From contig ONLH01000001.1 in NCBI GenBank assembly GCA_900318645.1, positions 124,001 to 188,000 of the forward strand: a stretch of DNA of 64,000 bases, given 5' to 3'. Under the pieces are notes generated by a model. That model worked only from the letters and a program-made list of their open reading frames with translations. It was not told the origin of the DNA and ran no database searches. This DNA is from an uncultured Prevotellaceae bacterium. GTDB lineage: Bacteria > Bacteroidota > Bacteroidia > Bacteroidales > Muribaculaceae. Made by a program: the position numbers and the translations under genes. Below are positions 24,833 to 33,009 of this stretch, piece after piece; within the stretch, counting starts at the first letter, position 1; each line of letters starts with the position of its first letter.

Positions 24833-24899
24833 CATAGCAGAATCGAACTGCTCTTTCAAGAATGAAAATCTTGCGTCCTAGCCGATAGACGAATGGGCC
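24833..24899 (-). pseudogene. Truncated tRNA-Glu copy fused to rpsT
   Basis: 67 bp are identical to the intact tRNA-Glu from its 5' end through the T-arm and the first two bases of the 3' acceptor strand. The last five acceptor bases and discriminator are replaced by the S20 coding sequence. It follows a perfect promoter. It could not mature as a normal tRNA. Confidence 0.85.
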
Positions 24900-24929
24900 A
24901 TTTCGCGGATTTTTCCGCAAAAGCGACTG

Positions 24930-24959
24930 CAAAATTAGAACTATTTTTTGAATTGACAA
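24930..24959 (-). promoter_or_regulatory. Promoter of the tRNA-Glu/rpsT unit
   Basis: On the minus strand TTG (24959-24957), 19 nt, TAATTTTG (24937-24930). The truncated tRNA starts 31 nt downstream. Confidence 0.85.
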
Positions 24960-25045
24960 AATTTAACTCGCCTAAAAGCGGAAAAAGTTGCGTTTTTTGG
25001 CATATTTTTAGCTGCTGAATGCCAAATAATGAGTAAATTAGCGGC

Positions 25046-25771
25046 ATGTATGAGAAGTTGAGGGGCATTGTGCTCAACACCATCCGCTACAGTGACAAGC
25101 ACAACATCGTGCACATCTACACCGATGGGCGCGGGTTGATGTCGTTTGCCGTGCCACAGGGCAAGACCCAGGCGGCACGGATGCGCAACGCGTTGCTCAT
25201 GCCGCTGTCACTGGTGGACATCGAGGCTGGCGTTCGGCCTGGACGCGACCTGTCGATACTGCGTGAAGTGCGCCGCAACTATCCGCTGGCGACAATCTAC
25301 AGCGACCCCGTGAAAAATGCCATCGCCCTGTTCATCAGCGAGCTGCTAGCACACGTCATCCAGGAGCCCGAGGGCAATGACCCGTTGTTCCGATACATCG
25401 AGCAGGCAGTGCAACTCTTGGAGCAGTTGCCCGACCATGTCGCCAATTTCCACATCTGTTTCCTCTATCACCTAGGGGCCCACCTGGGCATCCAGCCCAA
25501 CGTAGAAAGCTATCACAACGGCTACTGGTTTGACATGACCGAGGGCGTGTTCGCCCCATTAGCCGCAAAGGGTCACATGAACTTACAGCCCAGTGAAGCA
25601 CAGGTCATCCACCTGTTGTCGCGCATGACGTTCAGCAATATGGGCGTGTTCCGTTTCAACCGCGAGGAGCGCAACCGCGTCCTTGACGTGATCATCAGCT
25701 ACTATCGCCTGCACAATGCCGCCATCGGCACCCTGCGCTCCCCCGACATCCTCAAGCAACTGTTCGTCTGA
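25046..25771 (+). CDS. recO: DNA repair protein RecO
   Basis: 241 residues starting MYEKLRGIVLNTIRYSDKHNIVHIYT, which is the RecO N-terminal OB-fold. The rest is the helical RecO domain with its FHICFLYHLGAHLGIQPN segment. RecO loads RecA onto SSB-coated DNA with RecR. Located beside rpsT, an arrangement I have seen in other Bacteroidales. It lies convergent to the TPM operon. Confidence 0.93.
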   Translation: MYEKLRGIVLNTIRYSDKHNIVHIYTDGRGLMSFAVPQGKTQAARMRNALLMPLSLVDIEAGVRPGRDLSILREVRRNYPLATIYSDPVKNAIALFISELLAHVIQEPEGNDPLFRYIEQAVQLLEQLPDHVANFHICFLYHLGAHLGIQPNVESYHNGYWFDMTEGVFAPLAAKGHMNLQPSEAQVIHLLSRMTFSNMGVFRFNREERNRVLDVIISYYRLHNAAIGTLRSPDILKQLFV

Positions 25772-25775
25772 TTTG

Positions 25776-25826
25776 TACTGATACTCATTTCATCCACTAT
25801 GTAGAGACGTAAAATTTCGCGTCTCC
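25776..25826. repeat. Partial copy of a MITE-like element (copy 1 type)
   Basis: GTACTGATACTCATTTCATC-CACTATGTAGAGACG closely matches the reverse complement of 1905-1953 in copy 1. It ends in the GAGACGTAAAATTTCGCGTC palindrome. The outer inverted end is missing, so this is a fragment. Confidence 0.7.
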
Positions 25827-25852
25827 AGGACAGCATTTTGGTCATATCCTAT

Positions 25853-25902
25853 AGTCGTTAAGGACCTTAAAGACCTTACGGCCCTTAAAGTCCTTAACGA
25901 CT
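25853..25902. repeat. 9-bp word-repeat palindrome after recO
   Basis: Five units of 9 bp, TTANNGNCC type, run from 25858 to 25902. The outer AGTCGTTAAGGAC (25853-25865) is an exact inverted repeat of GTCCTTAACGACT (25890-25902). It lies between convergent genes and could terminate both. Confidence 0.85.
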
Positions 25903-25925
25903 AAATATCTTCTCGAGAGGTGCGG

Positions 25926-26732
25926 TTACCAGCTGCCGCCACCACCGCCGCCACCGAAGGAACCGCCGCCGAAGCCGCCCCATCCGCCGCCGCCACCGAA
26001 GCTGCCACCGCCGCCCCAAGAGGAGCCGCCGCGACCCCAGTCGCTGCCGCTGGTGAAGATGATGGGTCCGCCCCAAGTGCCGGTGTCACCGTTGTTGCGG
26101 TGATTGCCTCCATTGCCTTGATTGCTCTGGTGGGCAAGGTACAGGAAGAAAGCTACAATGCAGATAAACAGGATCAATCCTAGCAGGGCATCACCGTCAT
26201 CACTACTTGCATAATCCTCCTCGTTATACTCGCCCGTGGCAAGGTCGCGTACGACCTTTGCTCCGGCCCACACACCGCCCAGGTAATCATTATCCTTGAA
26301 GTAAGGAATCATTTCTTGGTTGACGATGCGCGTGCTGGTAGCATCGGTAATGGCACCCTCCAGACCGTAGCCTACAGCGATGAAGGCCTCACCCTTGCTC
26401 TCCTCGGTCTTGGGCTTGACAAGGATGACCACGCCGTTGCGATGCCGCTCGGTGCCGACACCCCATTTTTCACCAATGGAGTAACCCATCATGGCCTTGT
26501 CATAGCCACCGAAGTCATTCATCGTGACCACACAAATCTGGTTGCTGGTCTCCACGGCGATTTTCTCAAGCGAGTCCTCCAGCCACTGGCAGTCTCCCAA
26601 GATACCGGCAAAGTCATTGACCAGACGTGGTGGGTCAGGACGCGCAGGCACCTGTGCCACCGCTGCTATAGCAGTGAGCCCCAACAGCAAAACCGCCGTC
26701 AGACGCATTAGTGCTTTATTCCATGTTGCCAT
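25926..26732 (-). CDS. TPM domain protein with Gly/Trp-rich tail
   Basis: About 268 residues from MATWNKALMRLTAVLLL (a second possible start is at 26708). A signal peptide ends near AIAAVAQ. The TPM domain follows (VNDFAGILGDCQWLEDSLEKI...), then one membrane segment (LLGLILFICIVAFFLYLA), and a tail of Gly, Ser, Trp and Phe (SFGGGGGWGGFGGGSF) typical of YgcG-type proteins. TPM proteins assist membrane or photosystem protein repair in plants; in bacteria they pair with LemA with unknown role. Overlaps the upstream TPM gene by 17 nt. Confidence 0.92.
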   Translation of the reverse strand: MATWNKALMRLTAVLLLGLTAIAAVAQVPARPDPPRLVNDFAGILGDCQWLEDSLEKIAVETSNQICVVTMNDFGGYDKAMMGYSIGEKWGVGTERHRNGVVILVKPKTEESKGEAFIAVGYGLEGAITDATSTRIVNQEMIPYFKDNDYLGGVWAGAKVVRDLATGEYNEEDYASSDDGDALLGLILFICIVAFFLYLAHQSNQGNGGNHRNNGDTGTWGGPIIFTSGSDWGRGGSSWGGGGSFGGGGGWGGFGGGSFGGGGGGGSW

Positions 26733-27207
26733 AGTCATTGCTGTGAACCTCGGGTTCGTCTTCTTCGTCAAGGTCGTCAAAGGTGACCTCATTGCTCAAT
26801 TCATTCTCGTCATCGCGCTCGCCAGGGAAATACTGCGACAAGTGCTCCCCCATGTGGGAGATGACCTCACACAGGCCATCAACGGGGCGCCCCGCCTTGA
26901 GATACCTGGTCAGTTCCTCGACCTCTTGATTCCAAAAGCCCTCGGGCACCACATTGTTGATTCCTGTGTCACCCAGAATAGCAAATTTTCGGTCTTGATA
27001 GGCGACAAATATCAACACAGCATTGCGCCGCTTGGTGGAATAGAGATGCAGGCGGTCAAAGGTCTTGGCGGCACGTTTCATCACATTGCCGCGGCACCGA
27101 GGCGTCACGTGGACGCAGATCTCGCCCGTCGTGTGACGCTCGGCAGCGGTAATGGCGGCGGCTATGCGCCGTTGACCTTCACTGGGGATGAAATCGGCCA
27201 GTGCCAT
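26716..27207 (-). CDS. TPM domain protein, soluble type
   Basis: 163 residues without a signal peptide. The TPM fold spans residues about 8-135 (GEICVHVTPRC..., RNAVLIFVAYQDRKFAILGDTGIN). The C-terminal about 30 residues are very acidic. Middle gene of the LemA-TPM-TPM operon; the start lies 3 nt after the LemA stop. Confidence 0.9.
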   Translation of the reverse strand: MALADFIPSEGQRRIAAAITAAERHTTGEICVHVTPRCRGNVMKRAAKTFDRLHLYSTKRRNAVLIFVAYQDRKFAILGDTGINNVVPEGFWNQEVEELTRYLKAGRPVDGLCEVISHMGEHLSQYFPGERDDENELSNEVTFDDLDEEDEPEVHSNDYGNME

Positions 27208-27210
27208 CGT

Positions 27211-27819
27211 TTACTTCTTCTCGCTGGTTCCAAAGTCCACCTTGGGAGCTACGTCAGCACCCGGTTGTGCCTGGAAGTAAGGCTTGTCACCAAAGCCAAA
27301 GATGCTGGCAATGATGTTGGTGGGGAAAGTACGACGCTTGGTGTTATACTCCTTGGCTACCTCGTTGAACTTGTTGCGCTCAACGGCAATGCGGTTCTCG
27401 GTGCCCTCCAACTGGCTCTGAAGTTCCAGGAAGTTCTGGTTGGCCTTTAGGTCGGGATAAGCCTCGGCAACAGCAATCAGCTTGCTCAGTGCATTGGTCA
27501 CATCACCCTGGGCAGCCTGATATTTCTGCAGGTCCTCGGGAGTCATATTTGTCGGGTCAATGGTTACCTTGGTAGCGTTGGCGCGGGCCTCAATGACACC
27601 CTCCAGGGTCTCCTGCTCGTGCTTGGCATAGCCCTTGACGGTCTCTACCAGGTTAGGAATCAGGTCAGCACGACGCTGGTAAACGTTCTCCACATTGCCC
27701 CAAGCGGTCTCAACGCTCTCCTGAGAAGCCACAAGTCCGTTGTAAGCACCTTTTACCCAGCCAAACAAAGCAAGGGCGATCACGCCCAGGACAATAAGTC
27801 CGATACATCCTTTTTTCAT
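27211..27819 (-). CDS. LemA family protein
   Basis: 202 residues. One N-terminal membrane segment (CIGLIVLGVIALALFGW) and a long helical domain with the family signatures YNGLVASQESVETAWGNVE and RRADLIPNLVETVKGYAKHE. LemA proteins are membrane-anchored helical bundles of unknown biochemical role that almost always stand next to TPM genes, as here. First gene of the three-gene operon. Confidence 0.95.
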   Translation of the reverse strand: MKKGCIGLIVLGVIALALFGWVKGAYNGLVASQESVETAWGNVENVYQRRADLIPNLVETVKGYAKHEQETLEGVIEARANATKVTIDPTNMTPEDLQKYQAAQGDVTNALSKLIAVAEAYPDLKANQNFLELQSQLEGTENRIAVERNKFNEVAKEYNTKRRTFPTNIIASIFGFGDKPYFQAQPGADVAPKVDFGTSEKK

Positions 27820-27861
27820 TGTCTTAATTATTTATAAGGTGAATAATGTTTATCCAAATGG

Positions 27862-27869
27862 CAAATTTA
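27862..27869 (-). promoter_or_regulatory. -7 box of the LemA-TPM operon
   Basis: On the minus strand TAAATTTG, 42 nt before the LemA start; a TTG lies 22 nt upstream. Confidence 0.55.
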
Positions 27870-27991
27870 ATAATAACCTAGAAATCTAATGCAAGAGTTA
27901 TGCCATTTTTTGAAAAAAGCACACCAAAAATAGTCCCAAAAAGCATTTCATACATTAATCCCACCGTTTCATCCAATATGGTTTAAAATGC

Positions 27992-28023
27992 TTGGTAGAA
28001 GGGATTTCCGCACCATAACTTTG
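27992..28023 (+). promoter_or_regulatory. Promoter of the beta-barrel protein gene
   Basis: TTG (27992-27994), 21 nt, TAACTTTG (28016-28023). Confidence 0.65.
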
Positions 28024-28076
28024 CATCGTGAAACAAAAAAACAATCAAATAATAACAACTAAAAAACTTTACAATT

Positions 28077-28769
28077 ATGGCAACTTCAACTTCTTTCAAC
28101 GGTAACATTAACAATGTTAACAACAAGAGTATGGTAACAGTGTTCAACAGCCTCGGCGGACGCATTGGCAAGTTTACACGAGTAGCAATCTTGATGGCAG
28201 TCCTGGTGGTGGCATCGGCCACTCCTGCAGCAGCTCAGGTGAAATTCGGTTTCAAGGGCGGCATCACTACCATCGAGATGAAGGACAAGAACAGTCTGCT
28301 CGACAGCAAGAACCACACGGCATGGAACGCAGGACTGATGCTTGACTTTAATATCCCCAAGGTAAACCTCGGACTTGAAGTATCGGCGCTTTATCGCCAC
28401 AACGCTAACATCAAGACCCAAGATCAAGAGAATTCCTCCAAGCGCATTTGCATCGATATTCCCGTTTATCTGAGGTATCGCCTTGCTATCCCCACTGTGG
28501 AGCGCTATGTAGCACCCGTCGTATTCACCGGTCCGAATATCTCGTTGATCGTCAAGGATGACAGCCAAATCAAGACCCCCGATGAATCCAAGACAAGATT
28601 CTCATGGGACGTGGGCGCTGGCGTGGACTTGTTCAAGCACCTGAGAATCACCGCCAGCTATGGTATCGGCATGAAGAAAGCCATGAAAACCATCGGCAAG
28701 GAGTATAATGGCGGTCATGTCGAGGGCAAAGACAACTGCTGGACCGTGAGCGCAGCCTATATGTTCTGA
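28077..28769 (+). CDS. Outer-membrane beta-barrel protein (porin family)
   Basis: 230 residues. The signal peptide (VAILMAVLVVASATPAAAQ) is preceded by an unusually long N-terminal stretch of about 35 residues rich in Asn and Ser. An internal Met at codon 19 (MVTVFNSLGG) could be the real start. The mature part reads as alternating beta strands (VKFGFKGGITTIEMKD, NLGLEVSALYRHN, YVAPVVFTGPNIS) and ends in the outer-membrane type AAYMF. It matches the OMP_b-brl_2 group. Function unknown; probably an eight-stranded barrel. Confidence 0.88.
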   Translation: MATSTSFNGNINNVNNKSMVTVFNSLGGRIGKFTRVAILMAVLVVASATPAAAQVKFGFKGGITTIEMKDKNSLLDSKNHTAWNAGLMLDFNIPKVNLGLEVSALYRHNANIKTQDQENSSKRICIDIPVYLRYRLAIPTVERYVAPVVFTGPNISLIVKDDSQIKTPDESKTRFSWDVGAGVDLFKHLRITASYGIGMKKAMKTIGKEYNGGHVEGKDNCWTVSAAYMF

Positions 28770-28793
28770 GTTCATCCATATCTATTCAATTGC

Positions 28794-28824
28794 AATGCCG
28801 GCGAGGGATTTCCTCACCGGCATT
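28794..28824. terminator. Bidirectional terminator
   Basis: AATGCCGG (28794-28801) and CCGGCATT (28817-28824) with inner GAGG/CCTC pairing, followed by ATTTTATTT; between two convergent genes. Confidence 0.85.
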
Positions 28825-28858
28825 ATTTTATTTCATCAGCCCTTGAAAATAGGTCATG

Positions 28859-29857
28859 TTACATTGCCAGCCTCAAACCGATGCCATAGCTGGTATAGGA
28901 TGGAGAGACGCTGTTGCGGAACGACACGCGGCAGAACCATTCGTCAAAGTACCAACTTCCGCCACGATAAACGCGAGTCGTGCCAATATTCGGCCCAACT
29001 GGATCGATCTGGGCTGCTGAATCATAAACTCCATACCAGTCTTGACACCACTCGTGCACATTGCCGCTCATGTCATAGAGCATCAACTCGTTGGGGTTAC
29101 GGGTAGCCACGGGATGAGTGCCATAGTAGCCTGTACCACGCACATCCCATGAGTCGTTATAGGAATACCAAGCTACCGAAGCGAGGTTGTCGCTGCCCGA
29201 GTATTTGTAACCCATACTCATGTTGCCACCACGGGCCGCAAATTCCCACTCGGCTTCGGTGGGCAATCTGAACTGCTGACCAGTCATCGCATTAAGCGCA
29301 GCGATAAACGCCTGACAATCCACCCACGACACCTGCTCAACCGGGAGTTGCATCCCCGTGAAATAACTAGGAAAGTCTCCCATCACAGCTTGCCACAAAG
29401 CCTGGGTCACTTCGGTCTCTCCGAGATAATAGGACGACACGGTCACCTGATGAACCGGTTTCTCTCTGCTGCTGGCATCACTGCCCTGCTCGGGTGTGGC
29501 ACCCATTGAGAACGTACCGCCCTCTACGGGTATCATATAGAATGTCACATCGCCCACAGTATATTCCTCGACTTGAGCCTCAATGGGCTCCAACTCCGAA
29601 CCGCTCAGCAGGTGATTGATGAGCGCGGTCACATCCGAGATATTCAACACGCCATCGGCATTCACATCAACACAACCGTTCCCCACCTCGGCATCCCCCG
29701 AGAGCAACAGGTTAATGAGTTCGGTCACATCAGCGATATTTACTTTGCCGTCACCATTAGCGTCACCACGCAGCGGCCCGGCATGCGATTGCAACGGCAG
29801 CAATGCCATCACAGCCACCAGCAGGGGGAGCAAGAAGAACCGAGAATTACGTCTCAT
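28859..29857 (-). CDS. Exported formylglycine-generating-enzyme-like protein with N-terminal dockerin
   Basis: 332 residues. A signal peptide (to about residue 26) is followed at once by two dockerin repeats (GDANGDGKVNIADVTELIN and DVNADGVLNISDVTALIN). The FGE-sulfatase/SUMF1 domain begins near residue 110: VEGGTFSMGATPEQGSD, LGETEVTQALWQAVMG, FRLPTEAEWEFAARGG and a late WCQDWYG/RVYRGGSW. True FGEs turn a sulfatase Cys into formylglycine; many bacterial relatives lack the active Cys pair and have other roles, and no clear Cys pair is kept here. Starts 12 nt after the UGSC-like gene, so likely co-transcribed. Confidence 0.88.
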   Translation of the reverse strand: MRRNSRFFLLPLLVAVMALLPLQSHAGPLRGDANGDGKVNIADVTELINLLLSGDAEVGNGCVDVNADGVLNISDVTALINHLLSGSELEPIEAQVEEYTVGDVTFYMIPVEGGTFSMGATPEQGSDASSREKPVHQVTVSSYYLGETEVTQALWQAVMGDFPSYFTGMQLPVEQVSWVDCQAFIAALNAMTGQQFRLPTEAEWEFAARGGNMSMGYKYSGSDNLASVAWYSYNDSWDVRGTGYYGTHPVATRNPNELMLYDMSGNVHEWCQDWYGVYDSAAQIDPVGPNIGTTRVYRGGSWYFDEWFCRVSFRNSVSPSYTSYGIGLRLAM

Positions 29858-29869
29858 CGTGATTGTGGT

Positions 29870-31975
29870 TTAATTAACGCGGATAAACTTCTTGGCACTG
29901 GTGCCTTTCTCACTGTCGGTGGTGACCTCGATGTTTACCCCGTCAAAGGGCTTGCTGCTCTCATGACCTCCCAGGTTGTAATAGCGCACCTGGGTTTTAC
30001 CGGTGGGAGCCACGGCGCTTTCGGGCTCAATTTCCACTTCCTCAATCTCGGTCAGTGGGTTATGGCCCTCATCGTTAATCGGTTCAAGGTAGAATGAACG
30101 CAGGGGTTCGTAGCCTTTTTCCTCCATCAGTTCATCCCATGCGGCAGGCAGTTCAACGGCAACGGTAGACATGCCGCCACCAGGCATGGTCTGGATTTTG
30201 TTGCGGGATGCGTCGCCGGTAATCAGGAAAGCGGTCTCCCCCTTTTGCATCGTGGGAATCGTCATCATCTGCGCGGCGTCGCTGGCATACCATTCGGGAG
30301 TATTGGTCATCTCGGCATTCTCCTCTTCCTGGAGTTGGGCCATGTACTGTTCCAGCGAGGTATGGTCAGGATTGATGGCACTGCCGGGATTGGCATAGTA
30401 ATGGGCATAGGCACGCTCATACAACGGGCGACGGGCAGTAGTGATGAGTTGGTCTTCAAGGTTATCGATGGTGCCGTACTTATCCTTGAGCAATGCAGCG
30501 ACTTCCTCGGTCATGAGGATGGCACGGTTGGTATATTGCACTCCACTGCCCAGTGCCAACTGGCAACGCTCGGTGATGTCCCACGCCAGCAGCTGCATGA
30601 TTTTCTCGCCATCAGTGGTGGCGGGTGGCATATTGTTGCCCCACAGCAGTGTGGAAGCGGCTGTCATCGCACTCTCGTTGAGGTCAAGTCCCTGACGCAC
30701 ATGATAGGGATTCCAACCCACACGCAGGCAGGCCTCGTCATCCTCGGCCAAGCACCAGGAAACGGGATAGCCGAAGGTGCCCATGCGATCCTGCTTCACG
30801 TAATAGCCAGCCAGGTTGAGCATCGCCAAGTTCAGGAAGCGGCCGATGGCGATATTGGCTTGCTCGTTGATCTGCCCTTGACCGTGGTCAAGGCCCAACT
30901 GACGGGCAACGGGACCATTGGCCCAGCAATAGGGCACCCAAGCATGGGTGCTGCCCAGCGTGCGGCGGAAGTCGCCCGATGTCATCGCCTTGGTCAAAGC
31001 AATCAGCAAGGGCATGTGTTCGGGTTTGCAGCCTGCCATCACGCCATTGACGGCGACATGCCACACCAGCGATGAACGGTAGGACGGTGACAACACGGCA
31101 ATCGTGCGGTTCCAGCGGTAGTCGGTAAATTTCATGAATTCCTCGACACGGTCCTTGGTCGGCGGGATGATAGGCATTCCGTCACTCCACATCATGTCGC
31201 GGAAGAACTCGTTCACCTCATCAATGGTGCCACTGAAGACCGGCTCCTGAGGGTCAGCGGGTTCGGGATGGGAGTTTTCCTCAATTTCCTCTTGAGTAAT
31301 CGGCTCGGTGAGCATGTCAAGAATCTGGGGCCACAGCACGTCACGCGTGTTCTGCTTGAGTTCTTCTACGGTGTGGGAGGCAAAAGCGCCAGGATATACA
31401 GCCACGCGCAGCACGGGAACGCCGTTATTATAGGCGGTCGTTTTGGCCTGGGTGTCAAAGCCTGGTGCGGCAATCATCACCGACGGGATGCCGATGTACT
31501 CGGCAGCGATACAGTTGCCGGTTTCCTTGGGCGTGCAGATACCGCAACCGCCGTTTCCCGAGATGACGGCATCAACGCCATATTCCTGCAACCGCTGCTG
31601 GAAACGCTCCACCTGCGGCTTGCGGGTACGAGGACCTGGGAAGAGACCTGCCGAACCGATTTCGCTCAGCACATAGACCGTAGCCGTCGGGAAATATTCC
31701 AGAATGAGTCTCTTGAGCTCGACATGGGTCACACTCGCCATGAACGAGCCGCCCACCAGGGCGATGGTCTTGCCGTCGAGGGTCTCAAGCCGCGGTGCCA
31801 TCTCAATCATATCAACCGATGACTGCCCCATCGGGGACAACACATCATAGACACCTACAGCGGTCGTATCGCCACCGCAGCCGTCATCAGGATCACACGT
31901 CTGCCCACTGGCAGCCAAAGCCAAAAACAGAACGCTTGCTACCAGCAAGAGTCGTTGGGTAGTTTGTTGTAACAT
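29870..31975 (-). CDS. Exported UGSC-like fusion protein with C-terminal sorting-type tail
   Basis: 701 residues with a signal peptide (LLLVASVLFLALAASGQ). Residues about 60-210 resemble the UGSC (seleno)protein domain: LDGKTIALVGGS, then GNGGCGICT where UGSC proteins have GxGDUGSCT, then IAAEYIGIPSVMIAAPGF. Residues about 260-480 resemble the protein normally encoded beside UGSC genes (MWSDGMPIIPPTKDRVEEF, HVAVNGVMAGCKPEHMPLL). The last about 40 residues (VRYYNLGGHESSKPFDGVNI...) look like a Prevotella-type C-terminal sorting tail. The activity is unknown; a redox or lyase-type role through the CGIC pair is inference. Confidence 0.6.
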   Translation of the reverse strand: MLQQTTQRLLLVASVLFLALAASGQTCDPDDGCGGDTTAVGVYDVLSPMGQSSVDMIEMAPRLETLDGKTIALVGGSFMASVTHVELKRLILEYFPTATVYVLSEIGSAGLFPGPRTRKPQVERFQQRLQEYGVDAVISGNGGCGICTPKETGNCIAAEYIGIPSVMIAAPGFDTQAKTTAYNNGVPVLRVAVYPGAFASHTVEELKQNTRDVLWPQILDMLTEPITQEEIEENSHPEPADPQEPVFSGTIDEVNEFFRDMMWSDGMPIIPPTKDRVEEFMKFTDYRWNRTIAVLSPSYRSSLVWHVAVNGVMAGCKPEHMPLLIALTKAMTSGDFRRTLGSTHAWVPYCWANGPVARQLGLDHGQGQINEQANIAIGRFLNLAMLNLAGYYVKQDRMGTFGYPVSWCLAEDDEACLRVGWNPYHVRQGLDLNESAMTAASTLLWGNNMPPATTDGEKIMQLLAWDITERCQLALGSGVQYTNRAILMTEEVAALLKDKYGTIDNLEDQLITTARRPLYERAYAHYYANPGSAINPDHTSLEQYMAQLQEEENAEMTNTPEWYASDAAQMMTIPTMQKGETAFLITGDASRNKIQTMPGGGMSTVAVELPAAWDELMEEKGYEPLRSFYLEPINDEGHNPLTEIEEVEIEPESAVAPTGKTQVRYYNLGGHESSKPFDGVNIEVTTDSEKGTSAKKFIRVN

Positions 31976-32074
31976 AGTATAAACGTGTTTAGAGGTTTTA
32001 CAGTAAGAAGATGCATCAAATTGCTAAAGGTTAAAAACAAGAAACAAAAATACTAAAAAACGCGACCAGTGATT

Positions 32075-32082
32075 TAACTTTG
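32075..32082 (+). promoter_or_regulatory. -7 box of the ECF sigma operon
   Basis: TAACTTTG, 28 nt before the first start codon. No separate ECF-type element was recognised, so housekeeping transcription is likely. Confidence 0.55.
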
Positions 32083-32109
32083 TACCCGTTTTATCATCTA
32101 TAATGATGC

Positions 32110-32664
32110 ATGGCTACAATGACCGACGACAGCACGTTTCAGCAGATGCTCCTTAACCCCGCTCAGCGCAACGAGGGTTTCAGGTGCCTCATGAAGCAGT
32201 ATGGGAAGACCCTTTACTGGCACATCAGGCGCATCGTCATCGGCCATGATGATGCCGAGGACGTGCTCCAAAATACGTGCATCAAAGTCCTCGAAAAGAT
32301 TGACTCGTTCAAGGGCGACGGTCCTCTGATGACCTGGCTGTACCGCATTGCCACCAACGAGGCACTGCAACACCTACGACGACAGACCAGCCTCTTCCAG
32401 AGCATCGACTCGCTGGGCGAGGCATTGACAACTAAGCTCAAGGCCGAAGCGATGCTTGACGGGCACCAATTGGAAACCCTCTTCCAGCAGGCATTGCTCA
32501 CGCTGCCCACACAACAGCGCATCGCTTTCAACCTGCGCTACTACGACGAACTCAGCTATGAGGAGATTGCACGCATCACGGGCAAGAACATCCCATCGCT
32601 GAAGACCAATTACCACTATGCGGCCCAACGGGTCAAAAACTACATTAAAGAACATTCACAATGA
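32110..32664 (+). CDS. ECF-type RNA polymerase sigma factor
   Basis: 184 residues with the sigma-70 region 2 (FRCLMKQYGKTLYWHIRRIV... DDAEDVLQNTCIKVLEKI, residues about 20-65) and region 4 (LPTQQRIAFNLRYYDELSYEEIARITG, residues about 135-162, helix-turn-helix). No region 1 or 3, so an ECF type. Its stop overlaps the start of the next gene (ATGA), which encodes a small membrane protein likely to be its anti-sigma factor. It may respond to an envelope signal. Confidence 0.95.
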   Translation: MATMTDDSTFQQMLLNPAQRNEGFRCLMKQYGKTLYWHIRRIVIGHDDAEDVLQNTCIKVLEKIDSFKGDGPLMTWLYRIATNEALQHLRRQTSLFQSIDSLGEALTTKLKAEAMLDGHQLETLFQQALLTLPTQQRIAFNLRYYDELSYEEIARITGKNIPSLKTNYHYAAQRVKNYIKEHSQ

Positions 32665-32990
32665 ATGAACTACTGAATGACATAGATAAAAGGCTGCCCT
32701 ACCAGGAAAGTGATGAGTACCTTGACAGTCTGATTGACAGCGCTACCGAGCATGCCATCACCCATCACGCCCACAGCCACAGCAAGTGGCGCGTGACCAT
32801 GATTAAACTCTCGGCTGCGGCAGTCACATTGCTCGCCGTCGGCATTGGCATCACTCTGTTAAACGGGCACACTGCTCAGCCTGTGCCGATGGATGGCCAA
32901 GGTCCTCTTGACGAATTCCTGAACACACTGAGCGACGAGGAAGCAGCACAGTTACAATACTATGAGATTGAAGAGATTCCCGAATATTAA
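32661..32990 (+). CDS. Small single-pass membrane protein, candidate anti-sigma factor
   Basis: 109 residues. The cytoplasmic N-terminal about 45 residues are polar with a His-rich stretch (HAITHHAHSHSKW). One membrane segment follows (MIKLSAAAVTLLAVGIGITLL, residues about 47-67), then a short acidic periplasmic tail (LDEFLNTLSDEEAAQLQYYEIEEIPEY). Overlaps the sigma gene by 4 nt. No zinc anti-sigma motif is seen; the role is inferred from position. Confidence 0.8.
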   Translation: MNELLNDIDKRLPYQESDEYLDSLIDSATEHAITHHAHSHSKWRVTMIKLSAAAVTLLAVGIGITLLNGHTAQPVPMDGQGPLDEFLNTLSDEEAAQLQYYEIEEIPEY

Positions 32991-33009
32991 CCAGCAAATT
33001 CTAGAAGCA

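Noticed and set aside
24729..24959. 76-codon minus-strand frame crossing the truncated tRNA-Glu
   Set aside because: Out of frame with S20, begins at the promoter and reads through tRNA sequence.
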